From contig JASAND010026111.1 in the NCBI GenBank assembly GCA_030248195.1, positions 1-64,000 of the forward strand: a DNA stretch of 64,000 nt, in the 5' to 3' direction. The translations under genes were made by a program, and so were the position numbers. The stretch comes from Trissonchulus latispiculum (Eukaryota > Nematoda > Enoplea > Enoplida > Ironidae). Of this stretch, positions 1 through 10,902 are shown in pieces. A model generated the notes under the pieces. The model was not told the DNA's origin. It saw nothing but the letters and a program-made list of their open reading frames with translations, and did not search any database. Position 1 is the first letter of the stretch. The number at the start of each line of letters is the position of its first letter.

Positions 1-1025
1 TTGTCTTTGTAATTTATGTTAAGCTTCGACAAAGTTTGAATAGTCGATCAGTATTAAGCCGTGCGTAGATTACGAGACTTCCTGCTACATCCTTCAATTG
101 CATTTTTGATGCGTTTCTCATGCCATTTTCGCTGAAAATTTTTTGAAAGCTTTTTCTTCGGATTTTGTCGGCATGCGAGCTACCGATCCGAGCATGCCAG
201 TATTTAAGATCTGTTATCTCCAGCGTAGATGCTATCAACTTACGGGGTTAGATCTGGATGGCAGTCACGTCCTCGCCGATTTGAAGGTAAGAAAAGTGGG
301 CGGGAAAAACTGAAAAAGGCTTATATATACGTATCCACAAAAATTTGCGCGAGTGCGTATACAAATATACGTATATATATTTCCAACGTTTTTCACGAGA
401 TTTTCGGATGAAAAAGTCTAAAATGTCATTTCGATTTTTTTGCCAAAAATTTCTTATTTTGCCCTCCAAAAAGTGTTATATAATTTTTAAAATTTTCTTG
501 TACACATTGCAAATTCCCAAAACCAAAGCAAACAATGAAAAGTTGCGAATTTTTTGTTTTTGATTTTCTCGTCACTGCTTCAACCAAACTTGACCAAATT
601 TTCCAGATATGTTTTATATCTGCATCCGCTCAGGCCGTTTTCTTTGTTTTTGGAAAAACACAGTAGTATGCAAGATATAGAATTTACAATATTTCAAAAC
701 GAGCTAAAAAATTGAAAATGCAGTTTTACGAAAAACCAAAAAACGGCATGAGCGTATAAATTAATAAAGCTTGCATGGAAAATTTCAAACAAATTCATAA
801 AGGAACGAAGGAGACATTTAAATTAAAAGCTTTTAATACATTTCCTCTTGTGTAGACAGGAAGCCAGCCCCTACAACGTTGCAGGCAAGCGTATTTGATG
901 CAAAACATGATAAAGAACAAATGTGCCAAATTTCAAGTAGATAGATTAAGTTTTTAGTTCACAGTATCTGTTCAAAGCTCACCCCGATAGTGGTACTACC
1001 ACCTTGAAAGACCCAAGAAATATAC
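1..1025. other. Non-coding AT-rich stretch
   Basis: No reading frame here has a recognisable domain or sustained coding character. Short open frames on both strands are low-complexity (F/K/I/Y-rich) translations of AT-rich DNA. Near 992-1003 there is a single GGTACTACCACC-type end. It resembles the outer bases of the TTAA-flanked element at 10.9 kb in inverted orientation, but no partner end was found. Confidence 0.5.
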
Positions 1026-1030
1026 AGGGG

Positions 1031-1990
1031 ATTGCACCAAATAAGTTAGACTTCAGATTATCTTAATCGTCAGCTAATCTACAGTTAAACTCCAGATTAA
1101 ATGGAGTTTAAGTTGATCTGAAGTTAATCTTTTGTAGACCGTTGCACCAAATAAGTTCAGGATTACCTTTAGATTATCTTCCGATTAAACTGAAGGTAAT
1201 CGGAAACTTTTAATCCTGCTCTATAGCAGGTTTAACATCGGGTTAACTGTTTTTCTACTTTATTTAGACCCACTACTACATAGTGCTAGGAAACAGAATT
1301 TATCCAAATCCAGTCTACATTTTATATATAGATTGTTACACAAGTGTTGGCGTATTTTTACCAAATTTTAATAACGAAATTTTTCTCTAACATTTTAGAA
1401 CGCCATTTGTTTATCATTATTTGCCATTTTATATTTAGTTCAAAAGACTTCATGCACGTTAAAATTCGACATGAATTGAGACGTTTAATTTGGAACTTGA
1501 TTTCCGAAGAACTGTGAAAAATCATGTAATAGGCGTAGGCGGTTGATAAATGCTATTACATACTCAGAATGATAAAATTGCAATTCTAAGTGCAACTATT
1601 TACATTACAACTACATTTATGTGTGGCAAATGGCTAGTGTATGCTTTGCACTTCGAGTTACCGATAATCGGATGTTTAACTTATTCGTGTGAACCGACGC
1701 ATCGTGCGTTAAACTAAAAATTAGATTAACAATGGCTTGTTGCTATTGGTCGGTTGCTATCACGTTACTGTATTTCATTGGCCAAACCGCATTCACATGA
1801 GAAATAGTTTAACTATAAATTAACTTCAGATTAACTCAAGATTAGATTAACTTTTCTTAATCTGATTTGGTGCAACGAGAAAAAGTTTAACATTAGATTA
1901 AGTTAATCTTGAGTTTATCTATTCCAAAGTTAATCGTAAACATAAGTTAAACTGAAGTTAATCATAAACTTAATCTTATTTGGTGCAAAC
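1031..1990. repeat. Nested TIR (foldback/MITE-like) element
   Basis: The outer ends are inverted copies of TTGCACCAAATAAG, at about 1032 and about 1975-1988. A second inverted pair with the same core lies inside, at about 1141 and about 1861-1875. The DNA next to the ends is rich in alternating AGATTAA/TTAATCT motifs, which makes the arms strongly self-complementary. No transposase frame is visible, so it is probably a non-autonomous DNA element with one copy inserted in, or duplicated within, another. Target-site duplications are not clear. Confidence 0.7.
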
Positions 1991-4440
1991 GGGCGATAGT
2001 GAAGTCATGGCAAAGTTTAATGGTGGTTGTTCACCACATTGGATAATAGATAATAATCAACCAATAATGGATAGAATAAAATAGATATCAGAAAAGAACA
2101 CGGCTAAAAAAGTATATACCTACGATTTTAAACTTAGGACATATATTATTATGCAAGCGGTGGAAGGTGCAGCAAAACTGGCATTCGGGTCTTCAATCCA
2201 AAGGTTATTATGTTGGAAAACTCAGCCCAGTTCGTAAACAATACTAAATTAGAATTTGCGTTGGATTGTGAAAACGTTTGTAAGCTAGTAAAATGGTTAT
2301 TTCCAATTTGTTCTTCAAATGGGGAAATAAAGTTTTTCTACAAAAAAATTGGTATAATGGTCACCAGCTGCGGACCTTTCATGTCCAACTTAGTTTTATT
2401 TTGGTATGAGTTTAAGGGGGGTCCATTTTTGATCAATTTTTCGACCATCTCCGATATTGCTCAATTTCACATATAATGATCTTTGAGTGGGATATTTTAA
2501 CGAGTTTTAAAATTAAACTGGTATCTCTTACGGTTATTGAGTAATTTCACCTCAAAGTTGAGGTCCGCATGTGTCAAACATAGGAAACAGAAAAAGTGGT
2601 GATTTTATTCTTGCGCCAAAAAACTCGACGAACAGCTGTAATCCTGCATAATTTTGAATTTATAGTGTAGCTATAATCATAAAACTGCGGTACGCTAGAA
2701 GTAGAGTTTTGATTTAAGCGCCTAAAATTTAAAAAAATTTTTTATCGAAAACAGTGGAAATCGTCAAAATGCAACGTTTCTTGCAGCTGAAAAGTGGGGT
2801 CTTCGGAAAGAATTGCAAATTGCTCTAATTCAAAGGCCTAAGTAAAAATTCTAACTCCAGGGCTCCGTAGTACTTGAATTGGCGGTTCTATTGATACCAA
2901 TGGTTCCATTGTATGTTTTTTCCAGTTTCGAGATATTTTGGCGCAAAGATGGGCATTCTTAGCAGAATTTTCAAAATTTCGGTTTTTTCTAAAATTTGAA
3001 TGCATTTCGACAACAGTATGGTCCTAAACTGCCTATTTTGTATTCCACCTTGTGTATTCATGTCTTTGGATCTATTTGCAGCATGAATTATGCTGATAGC
3101 TACATCCAATACTTCTCAGTGTGCCAAAAGGGACCCTCGAACCCCGAATTTCTCAAAACAGCGATTTTTAAAACTTTTCAAAATATGGCATATTATATAT
3201 CAATCGAAAGCTCTCATTACAGGGATGAATTCTTTTCATAGAAATATGGGTCGCAAATGCTTCTATTCTAAGTTAGCCGCTCTTAAATGTTTCATTACAT
3301 CAGGAGGAACTAGGGCCTTGTTCCTCCGAGAAATTCTTTTGAGAAGCTTCTGATCAAGCCAATCCGGCTGGAAACTGTACGAAAATGTTCTCCTTACTAG
3401 TTTTTAAAGGTGTGGAACAAAATAAGCTAAAAACGTAGAGTTGATTTGCGAAAATATGCCTCGTGCTCGCGCATATTCAAATTGCACACAGTTGATGGCT
3501 CGTAACTTACGGAGAACTGAACGAAACAACTCAAAATTTTAACCTGATATGCACGATATATGTGGCTAACTTATTTGTGAAAATGAGCGAAATCCGTCGC
3601 CAAAAGTTTTTCATGATGGACTTTAGTTATTAAAACACTTACTCAAAAAACAGATACAGAAAAGTTGGAACTTCTGCAAAATATAGATATATAGTTGACA
3701 CAACAAGTTTCAATGACAATGCACTAATTAAGATAGAGCATAAAATATATATCCTCCAGGATTAGAATTGAATTTAGTGAACTTGTGTCCGCATGTTGCA
3801 GAGGTGTTAGGATTAAGAATAAAAGTATTTAATAATAAGTTTACCCATAGAATTTATAATAAAAGAGATTCCTTGTAAAACAATAAACACCCGGAAATAG
3901 ACAGGAATTTTTCACAACTAACATGTTATAAAGTTTATGCAAACGAATTATGCAGAATTTCTAAATTGAGTTACTAGGAAAGAGACTTCAAAAATTAGTA
4001 GAAACATTTAGCAAAATACAACAAGTTAACAAGTAACCGCAAGCTGAGATACTATTTCCTCAAAACAGTAGAAAAACTTTCAAAAACAAGACAATTCAGT
4101 TTCACCCCGTACGGATGGTTACAGCTTACAAGTCAAATTGGATAAAAATCTGTTTAGCACGCATATATGTTTAACTTCACCTTTGGAAAAACCAGCGGCG
4201 AAACCTGTTTGCTATTTATATATTTTTTCTAAAAAGCGTGTAAAAAAGTACGAGCCACGCAGTGTTTGGATATGGTCTGGTTACGGTCGCATGCACTACT
4301 TATATAGATTGTATAAACGTTTCTGATTATATGTATGTATGTGTGCACTGTGCACACATCTATCATTTACAACGTACAATTTAATTGCTCTGACAGTGTA
4401 TTGTTGTACTGCTGCACTGTATTGCTCTGGCAGGTCTCTT
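1991..4440. other. Non-coding AT-rich stretch
   Basis: No gene is supported. Several open frames of 60-90 codons exist (for example 2210-2476 and 2996-3353), but they have no domain, no signal peptide and no codon-like composition. A GTGTGCAC/GTGCACAC palindrome lies near 4338-4357. Confidence 0.5.
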
Positions 4441-4774
4441 ACTATTATTAAAAGGAACATAGAGAAATAATGAAAAACGCCTGCCTGCAGTCACTAAGGC
4501 CGAAGCCTTAGTCCGAACAGGAGAGAGCCAATGGGCGCTGTGAGCGCTCTTACGCAGAGAGAACTAGTCTCTGGAGGTCCTGCCTGGTTGTCCAAAGAAG
4601 GACAGCCAGCTCGGCTCTATCTGTGCTGCAGTTATACATGCACCTGTTCCAGACACCGTAGCTGGGTCCACATTAGTTGAGTAAGGATCTGTCCTCCGGG
4701 GCACCCGATTGTAAGAGCGTTCCGAGGCCGAATCCATAAGAGCAACGATCGGGCTTATATCCTCCTCCCCCGCT
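4441..4774. other. GC-richer structured segment left of the Penelope-like repeat
   Basis: Base composition changes here relative to both sides. The segment contains short hairpins. The clearest is ACTAAGGC/GCCTTAGT at 4493-4512 with a CGAA tetraloop, and there are several smaller ones (CAGAGA/TCTCTG and AGCC/GGCT types). It is absent from the position equivalent to the second long repeat at 18.33 kb, so it is not part of that repeat. No open frame or known RNA family is recognised. Confidence 0.4.
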
Positions 4775-5517
4775 ACAGAGCCGTGGAGGTATTAATTGTA
4801 AGTGGACAAGTCATAATTAATAAAGTAACAAATAACTGGGTCATACGTTCAGGTCCATGTCGCAGTCAAAAATCGTGGTTTTGGGCACCAGGAGGACCAA
4901 AACAGTTTGTGCATTGATTAAAGTACAGTAATTAACACTTACGTCACAAAACATAATATAAAAAAGAGAACATGAAAATAGTGAGACAATACCCTAAAGA
5001 TACAAAAGTACAAACATCGCAGAGAACATAAAACCTGAAAACTAAGACTATTGCGTGGATAGACCACGCAAGCCATAACCCCCGGGGAAGAGCTCGCTCT
5101 AGAGCCACCGGAAGTATAGGCCACATAAAAGGAAACAAGAGGTTAGGACTAATCTGCAATGAACTAATAAACAGACCATGTACAACGGAATATTATACAC
5201 ATTACATATATTAGATAAAGGCGATAATCAAGAAAATTATAACAATATAATACAATAACAAAGACCGAATACAGCAAAACTTGAAACTACTGAAATAAGG
5301 AAAACGGTTCACAACACTTTACCAACTCAGATTGGATGTTGAATATATCAAAATGTAGAGAATTTTTAAAAGTTAGCAATACAAATTAATAACCAAGTAT
5401 TACAAACAATACAGGATATTATTGAGTATATATAAAGATACAATTAACTACAATCCAATACATACTTTACTTTGCGAAGCACGCAAAGAAATGGATTATT
5501 GTGAATTTGTTGCTTAC

Positions 5518-5568
5518 ACAATTGGTCAAAGTCTTTCGGCCCTAATCCCTCAGGCCCTGACCAATTGT
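5518..5568. other. Perfect 11-bp inverted repeat (structured RNA candidate)
   Basis: ACAATTGGTCA (5518-5528) pairs perfectly with TGACCAATTGT (5558-5568) across a 29-nt loop. The loop contains a CGAAAG-like stretch on the minus strand. In the second repeat copy (19.16-19.21 kb) each arm has one change, so the stem is only partly kept. Penelope-like pseudo-LTRs are known to carry hammerhead ribozymes, but I could not fit a complete hammerhead core here. Confidence 0.5.
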
Positions 5569-5778
5569 AAGTATAAACCTCAAGGGTTGACCTATAAACC
5601 ATGTAGGTCAGAGCGGGATTAGGACCTGAAGTACTCATCATCAGAGAGATCCAGTACTTTTTTAAAAAATATTTGTAAACGTATGTACTGGTTAGGCCAG
5701 CCATCCCGTAGGATGACCTGAGTACAACGAGCCTAATCCTACCCGTTTCAGATTACTTGGACTTTTGGAAAGCAAAAA

Positions 5779-6164
5779 GATAAGGAATCCAAACGTAGAA
5801 ATAATAAGACTTTTCAATTTTGCAAATTAAAACGTTTGAAGCGGACCGTGCAGAGTGAACTAGAAAAGATGACGGGCGGGAAAGCCCATTAAGTTACAGG
5901 GGGCAAAAGCCCAAGTTACAGCCTACAGGGGCAAAAGCCCAAGTTACAGCGGGCAAAAGCCCAAGTTACAGTGGGCAAAAGCCCAGATTACAGTGAAAGA
6001 TAAGGAATCCAAACGTAGAAATAATAAGACTTTTCAATTTTGCAAATTAAAACGTTTGAAGCAGACCGTGCAGAGTGAACTAGAAAAGATGACGGGCGGG
6101 AAAGCCCATTAAGTTACAGGGGGCAAAAGCCCAAGTTACAGCGAGCAAAAGCCCAGATTACAGT
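5779..6164. repeat. Tandem array: ~220-bp unit ending in ~20-bp microrepeats
   Basis: A unit starting GATAAGGAATCCAAACG recurs at 5779 and 5999 (period 220 bp; the second unit is short). Each unit ends in several copies of a roughly 20-bp motif, GGGCAAAAGCCCAAGTTACA, which is itself a small hairpin (GGGC/GCCC). The same structure with three units occurs in the second block. Microrepeat number varies between units, as expected from slippage or unequal exchange. Confidence 0.85.
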
Positions 6165-6310
6165 GCATAGTTGAAGTGCAAGCTTGATGGTGTAGTTACA
6201 GTGACACAAAGCAGTACATCAATAGAATAAATGAAAAAAATAATACTAACCAAACAATATACAAAAATAGGAAAACATAAGATTCTGTAATAACAAAAAG
6301 ACATCACGAG
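6165..6310. other. Spacer between RT remnant and repeat block
   Basis: This is a short AT-rich spacer, probably the 3' untranslated part of the Penelope-like element when read on the minus strand. No separate feature was seen. Confidence 0.4.
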
Positions 6311-6975
6311 TTATGAGATGGCGTTTAATAGCTTTAGTTTATCTGCTATATTTGAGGATATTGCAGTTTTAATGTCACTGTTTTTAAGGGTAGAGTTACG
6401 TAGCATGCGTTTTATTGATTTATGGGAGTAACCTCTATCTATTAGTGTATTTTTTATTTTATCAACGTTATCAATAAAGTCACTGAAGTCATCGCATATT
6501 TTAAAGCTACGAGATATTTGGCAGTTAACTGTATTTTCTATAATTCTAGGAGATATGTTTGATCCCATAGCTGGAAATCTATTAATAAGAAACGGAATCG
6601 TTTATCATACAGCTTAGTTACAAACTTATGGTTAATAATGCTTATGCTAACATCTAATACCTCTGCAGCAGAATTCGATGTATTAACTTTATTTAATTCA
6701 AGTTTAGCAGGATACATATTATGTTGAATGGATTCAAAATAATTATGATCCATAACCAATGTTAAGTCATCTATGTTCCTTTTAGCATGTTCCAGTAACT
6801 TTGCATTACAGTCATTTTTGTTATTAATTACATACCTATGCTCCATTTCATGAAGGACCAAATTAGCTATATTAGGAGCAGCATTGCTACCCATAGGTAT
6901 ACCTACAATTTGCTTGAACACGTAATTAGCGCAAGTGAAGTACAGATTATCTAGTAGGAACTTGATGTGTTCCAT
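6311..6975 (-). pseudogene. Truncated, frameshifted Penelope-like reverse transcriptase
   Basis: Two minus-strand frames cover adjoining parts of one RT. The first (6975 to 6538) has the GIPMGSNAAP motif (RT motif B region), followed by an IDD catalytic motif in the context RNIDDLTLV (motif C, usually YIDD), then a KLYDKRFRF stretch. All three are typical of the Penelope-like RT lineage. The second frame (6568 to 6311) carries the downstream MGSNI..SRSFKICDDFSDF segment, which in this family follows the KLYDKR block. The frame change lies near 6540-6570. The N-terminal fingers and first catalytic Asp are missing because similarity stops at about 6975, where unrelated retroelement sequence begins. 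No GIY-YIG domain follows. It cannot encode an active enzyme. Distinguishing this from other RTs with the same motif style would need a tree. Confidence 0.8.
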
Positions 6976-7112
6976 AAGTTTAGTGTACGTAACAGTGTTC
7001 CTCCCTATTGGACTTGAACTGAACTGAACTTCCTATTGGACAAGCACCGGAGAGTTCAGATAGTTTTTTAAATCGTCGTTTTTCATTATCTTCGCGGGGG
7101 GAACTGTGCTGG

Positions 7113-9330
7113 GTGGTACAAACCCCCCCCCCCCAAAATTTTGGGGTTACCGGGGGGTCACAAACTGTACACTCAGTATTGTCTAGTCATAATGTAAACG
7201 GTTTGGGGGGTGGAACACAGTTGTTGGCTGGAGAGTTGGGGGGACAGGATCCCCCCAAAATTTACAAAGTCCAACAAAAAATTCACAGAACTCCCCTCTA
7301 GTTTCTCAGAACCCCCTCAGAATTTTCAAAATAATCCATCCCATTTCAGTTTGCAGATCCCCCAATCTGCACCCCCTCAAGTAGTAATTTCGTTTCCTCC
7401 TCCAAATTCGGATTCTGACCAATTGCAGGGGGAACTCCCCCACCCCCAAAATCAAGATCTCCCCTACCCCCAAAATCAAGATCTCCCCCACCCCGAAAAT
7501 TTGGAAACCCAACACCCCCAAACTTCAGTCCCCTCACCTATAATTTTTCGGCGGGCTGTCCGCCCTCCTACCCCCCCCCTCGTACCAGACGCAATTTAAC
7601 CGCTGGAAAAATTTTCTCCGTAGGGAAAACCTCCAGCGGTAACCTAAATTTTTTTGGGGCTTTGCAAAATACGTGGGGGGTACCCACTGAGCTACATTTA
7701 TCAAACTTGCACTCCTCTCAACCCACAAGGGTCGCCCCTCCCCAAACTTTAGGTCAGAATTATACACAGAGCCAGAGGGATACCCGGGTAAAAACAATTT
7801 GGGGGGCCGGTTTCAACACCCTCACAAATTCCTCCCAACATTCAGAAAATTCAAATTTTCGGCGTGATTTTGATAATTTTATCTCCCCCCAATTTGATGC
7901 TGCCCAGGCAGCTCAAAAAGTTGTTTCTGCTTTATTGGGTTCGGGGGCAGCTCCCCTAAATCATCTGCTCCACCCTCAAATACGTATTCCCAACCAAAAA
8001 CGTCTCAAAATTTGTGCAAAATTTGCAATACAGTGGGTTTTTCTTCTGATCAATCAAGTGGGGGGCGCCCCCCTAAACCATGGGATTTTTCAATCTGCCC
8101 AAATCCCGGCTACGGGTGGCCAACCCCCCCCCCCTCAATTCGGGTGATTCCGAATCAGGATCTGTGTACGATTCGGCCCACAGTCAAAGTTCTGTGGTTA
8201 TGGTTCAAATTGGGAGGGGGGACCCTGTACCCCCTCTTTCTACGTATCTACCACAGCCCACCTATTCCGGGAGAAATTTTCAAAATTTTCAAAATACCCA
8301 TACAAAGGGGTCAACAGCCCAGTTGCCTCGACCTTCACATACGGGTGGGATCACCTTTCCCCGGGACCAATATGGAAATTTGTTACCAAACCAACAGACG
8401 GCCCCCTCTTATGTTCAAATTCAAAAAACCCCAATTTGTAATGGGGGTCCCTCTGCTCTACCTTTGTATCACACTCAGCCTCCTCCGCCTCCACCTTTGC
8501 AAGTCCACCCTCCTTCTTCCCAAAATCCACCTTTGGCCTCCCCAGAAAAAATGGCCAACCAAACCTTTCTGAATCAAGGGGACCCACGATACTAGCCTGT
8601 TCATCCGGGGTCCTATGGCCAACATTTATATGAGGGAATTCAAATTGCAGCCCCGGAACCCCATATGCAACAACAATTGCCCCAACTGCGCTACCAACCC
8701 CCAACCTCACAGTACCCTGAGGGCCAATATCTCATACGTACCCCAGCAAATTTCAACTACGACCAACTAGAACGACAAGTTTTCGAAAATCCGGTAATTC
8801 GTGAGTTGGATAATAATTATTTGTGGGAAGGGTCTCAACAAAATTTGCCCCCACTACAGGTCCCTCCAGTTGTACCTCAGCGAGTCCCAAATAACCCTTA
8901 CTACATGGCGGAAATGGTGGCCTCGCATGCTTGTGCGGCTGATTATGTTTCAGAAAACCGTCTTTCAGGACCGACTGAGGTTCCGCGGCAACAGGAGCAT
9001 CGCACACCCGCGCTTCCCCCAAGGGGGGGGTAAAGGTGTAGCGTTGGATCCCACTGGGGACGCCCCTTCTTCGGGAGGTTCGTCCTCAGTACAGCAAGAT
9101 TTTGTCGCGGGCCCTCCTTCGGCGCCTGTCCAGTCATATCAGGCCTGTGAACAGTCACCACCTCTCCCTCCCCCTTCTCAACAAAATTCAAATTCACCTC
9201 CTGCCTCAAAATTTTCTGGGTCACCTTCATCTGTGGGTGCCCATACAAATTATTCAGTCAATAATGTGGGTAAAAAACAAACCGGGAATTCCAAAAAGCC
9301 CTCGACACCCAACCCCTACTACTATGGAAG
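7113..9330 (+). pseudogene. Proline/glutamine-rich N-terminal gag region, multiply frameshifted
   Basis: Overlapping plus-strand frames (7210-7599, 7662-8147, 8080-8595, 8665-9033 and 9102 onward) share one unusual composition. They are very rich in Pro, Gln, Asn and Ser, with repeated PHPQNQDLP-like units around 7430-7500. DNA composition is distinctive, with runs of C and CCCAAAATTT. Frames 8080-8595 and 8665-9033 are in the same phase, separated by one TAG and a short gap. This looks like one long disordered gag N-terminus broken by indels and at least one stop. No conserved domain is visible in it. Minus-strand frames in the same place are low-complexity shadows. Confidence 0.55.
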
Positions 9331-10069
9331 CTACCGATATTTCGGTCCCAAAATTTGATACCGGTCTTTTTCGCTATTGCCTAGAAGTTTTACGGGATGT
9401 TCCCCGTTATGACCCGAAACACGCATATTTTGAAGACTGGTTACCCCAATTTGAATCGGCCGTGGCAGTTCATGCAGTTCCACAGGACCAGTGGGGGCGC
9501 CTCCTTTGGAACAAATTAACAAGAAAAGCTCAAATTTTTGCTTTTCGCTGTGGCCCACAGGTCGTCGAGTCCTATTCAGGATTTTTGGATTTAATCAAAT
9601 CGCAATTTCCAAAACCACAACTCTCGTTGCGGGAGCGGCTTTCGGCTTTTGCACACCGAAAGCAGCATCACAACGAATCGGTTCGCCATTATATTTCTGA
9701 ATTGGGACACACAGAGGACACACAAACCTGTGGGACACACAGGAGGAGCGTGAACAAGAATGTGTTCAGCAACTTTTTGCCGGGGTGCACGATAAATTTG
9801 CTTCTGCTTTAGCTTCTCTTTTTTTACATCAGCGTCCCACTATGCAAGATGTTCGTTGTATCATTGATCGTCTAGAATCTCGGGAGGCCGCCCACCGGAG
9901 GGAGACACTCTCTCCTATGACCTGCCAATCTGATGGGGCCACCGACAAAAAAAGCCAGTCCTCACAAAGTTCAGATTCTACTTCCCAGTCTAATTTGGAG
10001 GTGGCAGCTGCCCGCCTGGGTTTTCGTGAATTAAAAGACTGGTTTGAACAACATATCCAGGAAGCCTGA
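9331..10069 (+). pseudogene. Gag capsid-like domain (Ty3-like), frameshifted
   Basis: The frame opening near 9331 encodes a helical, tryptophan-containing segment (F.DWLPQFESAV, W..LLW, then F...L..L..QF and a RLSAFAHRKQ..NESV.HYI block). This follows the general layout of retrotransposon gag capsids, in which a region of this kind precedes an F..G motif. Around 9715-9730 the frame changes. The continuing frame (ORF 9785-10069) carries FAGVHDKFASAL, LFLHQRPTM and an R-rich helix. It stops at TGA 10067-10069, and the next domain continues in another phase. The family assignment is by pattern only. Confidence 0.6.
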
Positions 10070-10071
10070 GT

Positions 10072-10509
10072 AAGTGGGACGAAGAAAAACAGAAAAAGCC
10101 CTCTTGCAAATACTGTAAAAAACGAGGTCACGCACCGGAAAATTGTTGGAAACGATACCCCTCAAAGGCTCCCCCAAATTATAAAAACCGTCCCCCACCT
10201 GAGAGGGTTAATCATGTGGCCCATTCATCAAATACGCACCCTGTACAATATTCTAGATCACCGGTATACCAGCAACAATACCACCACATAAATTATGCCC
10301 CGGTTCCTCTTTTGTCACAGTACGCCCCCCTACGTCCCAACCCGCCCCCAGTTCAATTTTCTGCTTCTGCTCCGGTCCTTCCACACCCATCAAACTTGGT
10401 AAATCAGGGTGGCTATGTCGGAGGACAAAATTCCCAGCCAAGACCAATTTCAGTTCCACCCACCACAACCCGGCCCCATACCAACGTACAGTACACACGC
10501 AAAATGTAG
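10072..10509 (+). pseudogene. Nucleocapsid-like region with CCHC zinc knuckle
   Basis: The frame entered just past the stop at 10067-10069 encodes a lysine-rich stretch, then CKYCKKRGHAPENC (10105-10146). This is an exact C-x2-C-x4-H-x4-C zinc knuckle of the kind that binds RNA in retroelement gag proteins. A Pro/Gln/Tyr-rich tail follows and ends at TAG 10507-10509. There is no Met between the stop and the knuckle, so translation would need a frameshift from the capsid frame or the gene is simply broken. Confidence 0.75.
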
Positions 10510-10902
10510 GTGTTCCGGAACGCTCTCAAAATTTTGTACGAACCTCGGATTCGGGGGTTTCAGCTCCTGCTGCACCTTCTTCTCCTAGGAGGGCGCCTCC
10601 GGCTTCACATGGAGTTACTGCCGAGCAGGTTGATCAAATTCTGACTCAGTTTCAAGTCGGGGTGGTTTCTGATCTAGCTGGTGGCGAAGCTTCAAAAGGG
10701 GGGGATGGACCCTACCGTATTTAGCTCCGACCCGCCTGAGTCAGGGCCTGTGCCTCATCAAATTCTCCACAATTTGATTTAACTATGATGGAGGCCCAAT
10801 TGTCAAATGTTTTTTCAAAAGTGGTTCATAATTTTACTACCCTGTGGGCCATACAAAGGGATACTTTTGATTTTATGCAAAAATGTTATCATGCTCTCTT
10901 AA

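Larger units (their letters stand above)
4775..6164 (-). repeat. Long direct repeat, copy 1 (candidate pseudo-LTR of a Penelope-like element)
   Basis: This block is repeated in the same orientation at 18.33-20.04 kb with only scattered differences, beginning at the shared GTGGAGG..TTAATTGTAAGTGGAC. It lies directly downstream, on the minus strand, of the Penelope-like RT fragment at 6.31-6.98 kb. Known Penelope-like elements carry long terminal direct repeats, so a pseudo-LTR is the natural reading. The distal part is a tandem array (see 5779-6164). No GIY-YIG endonuclease frame is visible. Minus-strand orientation is inferred from the RT. Confidence 0.7.

Noticed and set aside
5779..6164. 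CRISPR-like array of about 20-bp repeats
   Set aside because: Repeats are adjacent without unique spacers, inside a larger tandem unit of a retroelement repeat, in a eukaryotic genome with no cas genes.
7306..7537. Gly-rich minus-strand frames opposite the proline-rich gag region
   Set aside because: They are direct complements of the C-run-rich plus-strand frame (Pro becomes Gly) with no independent support.
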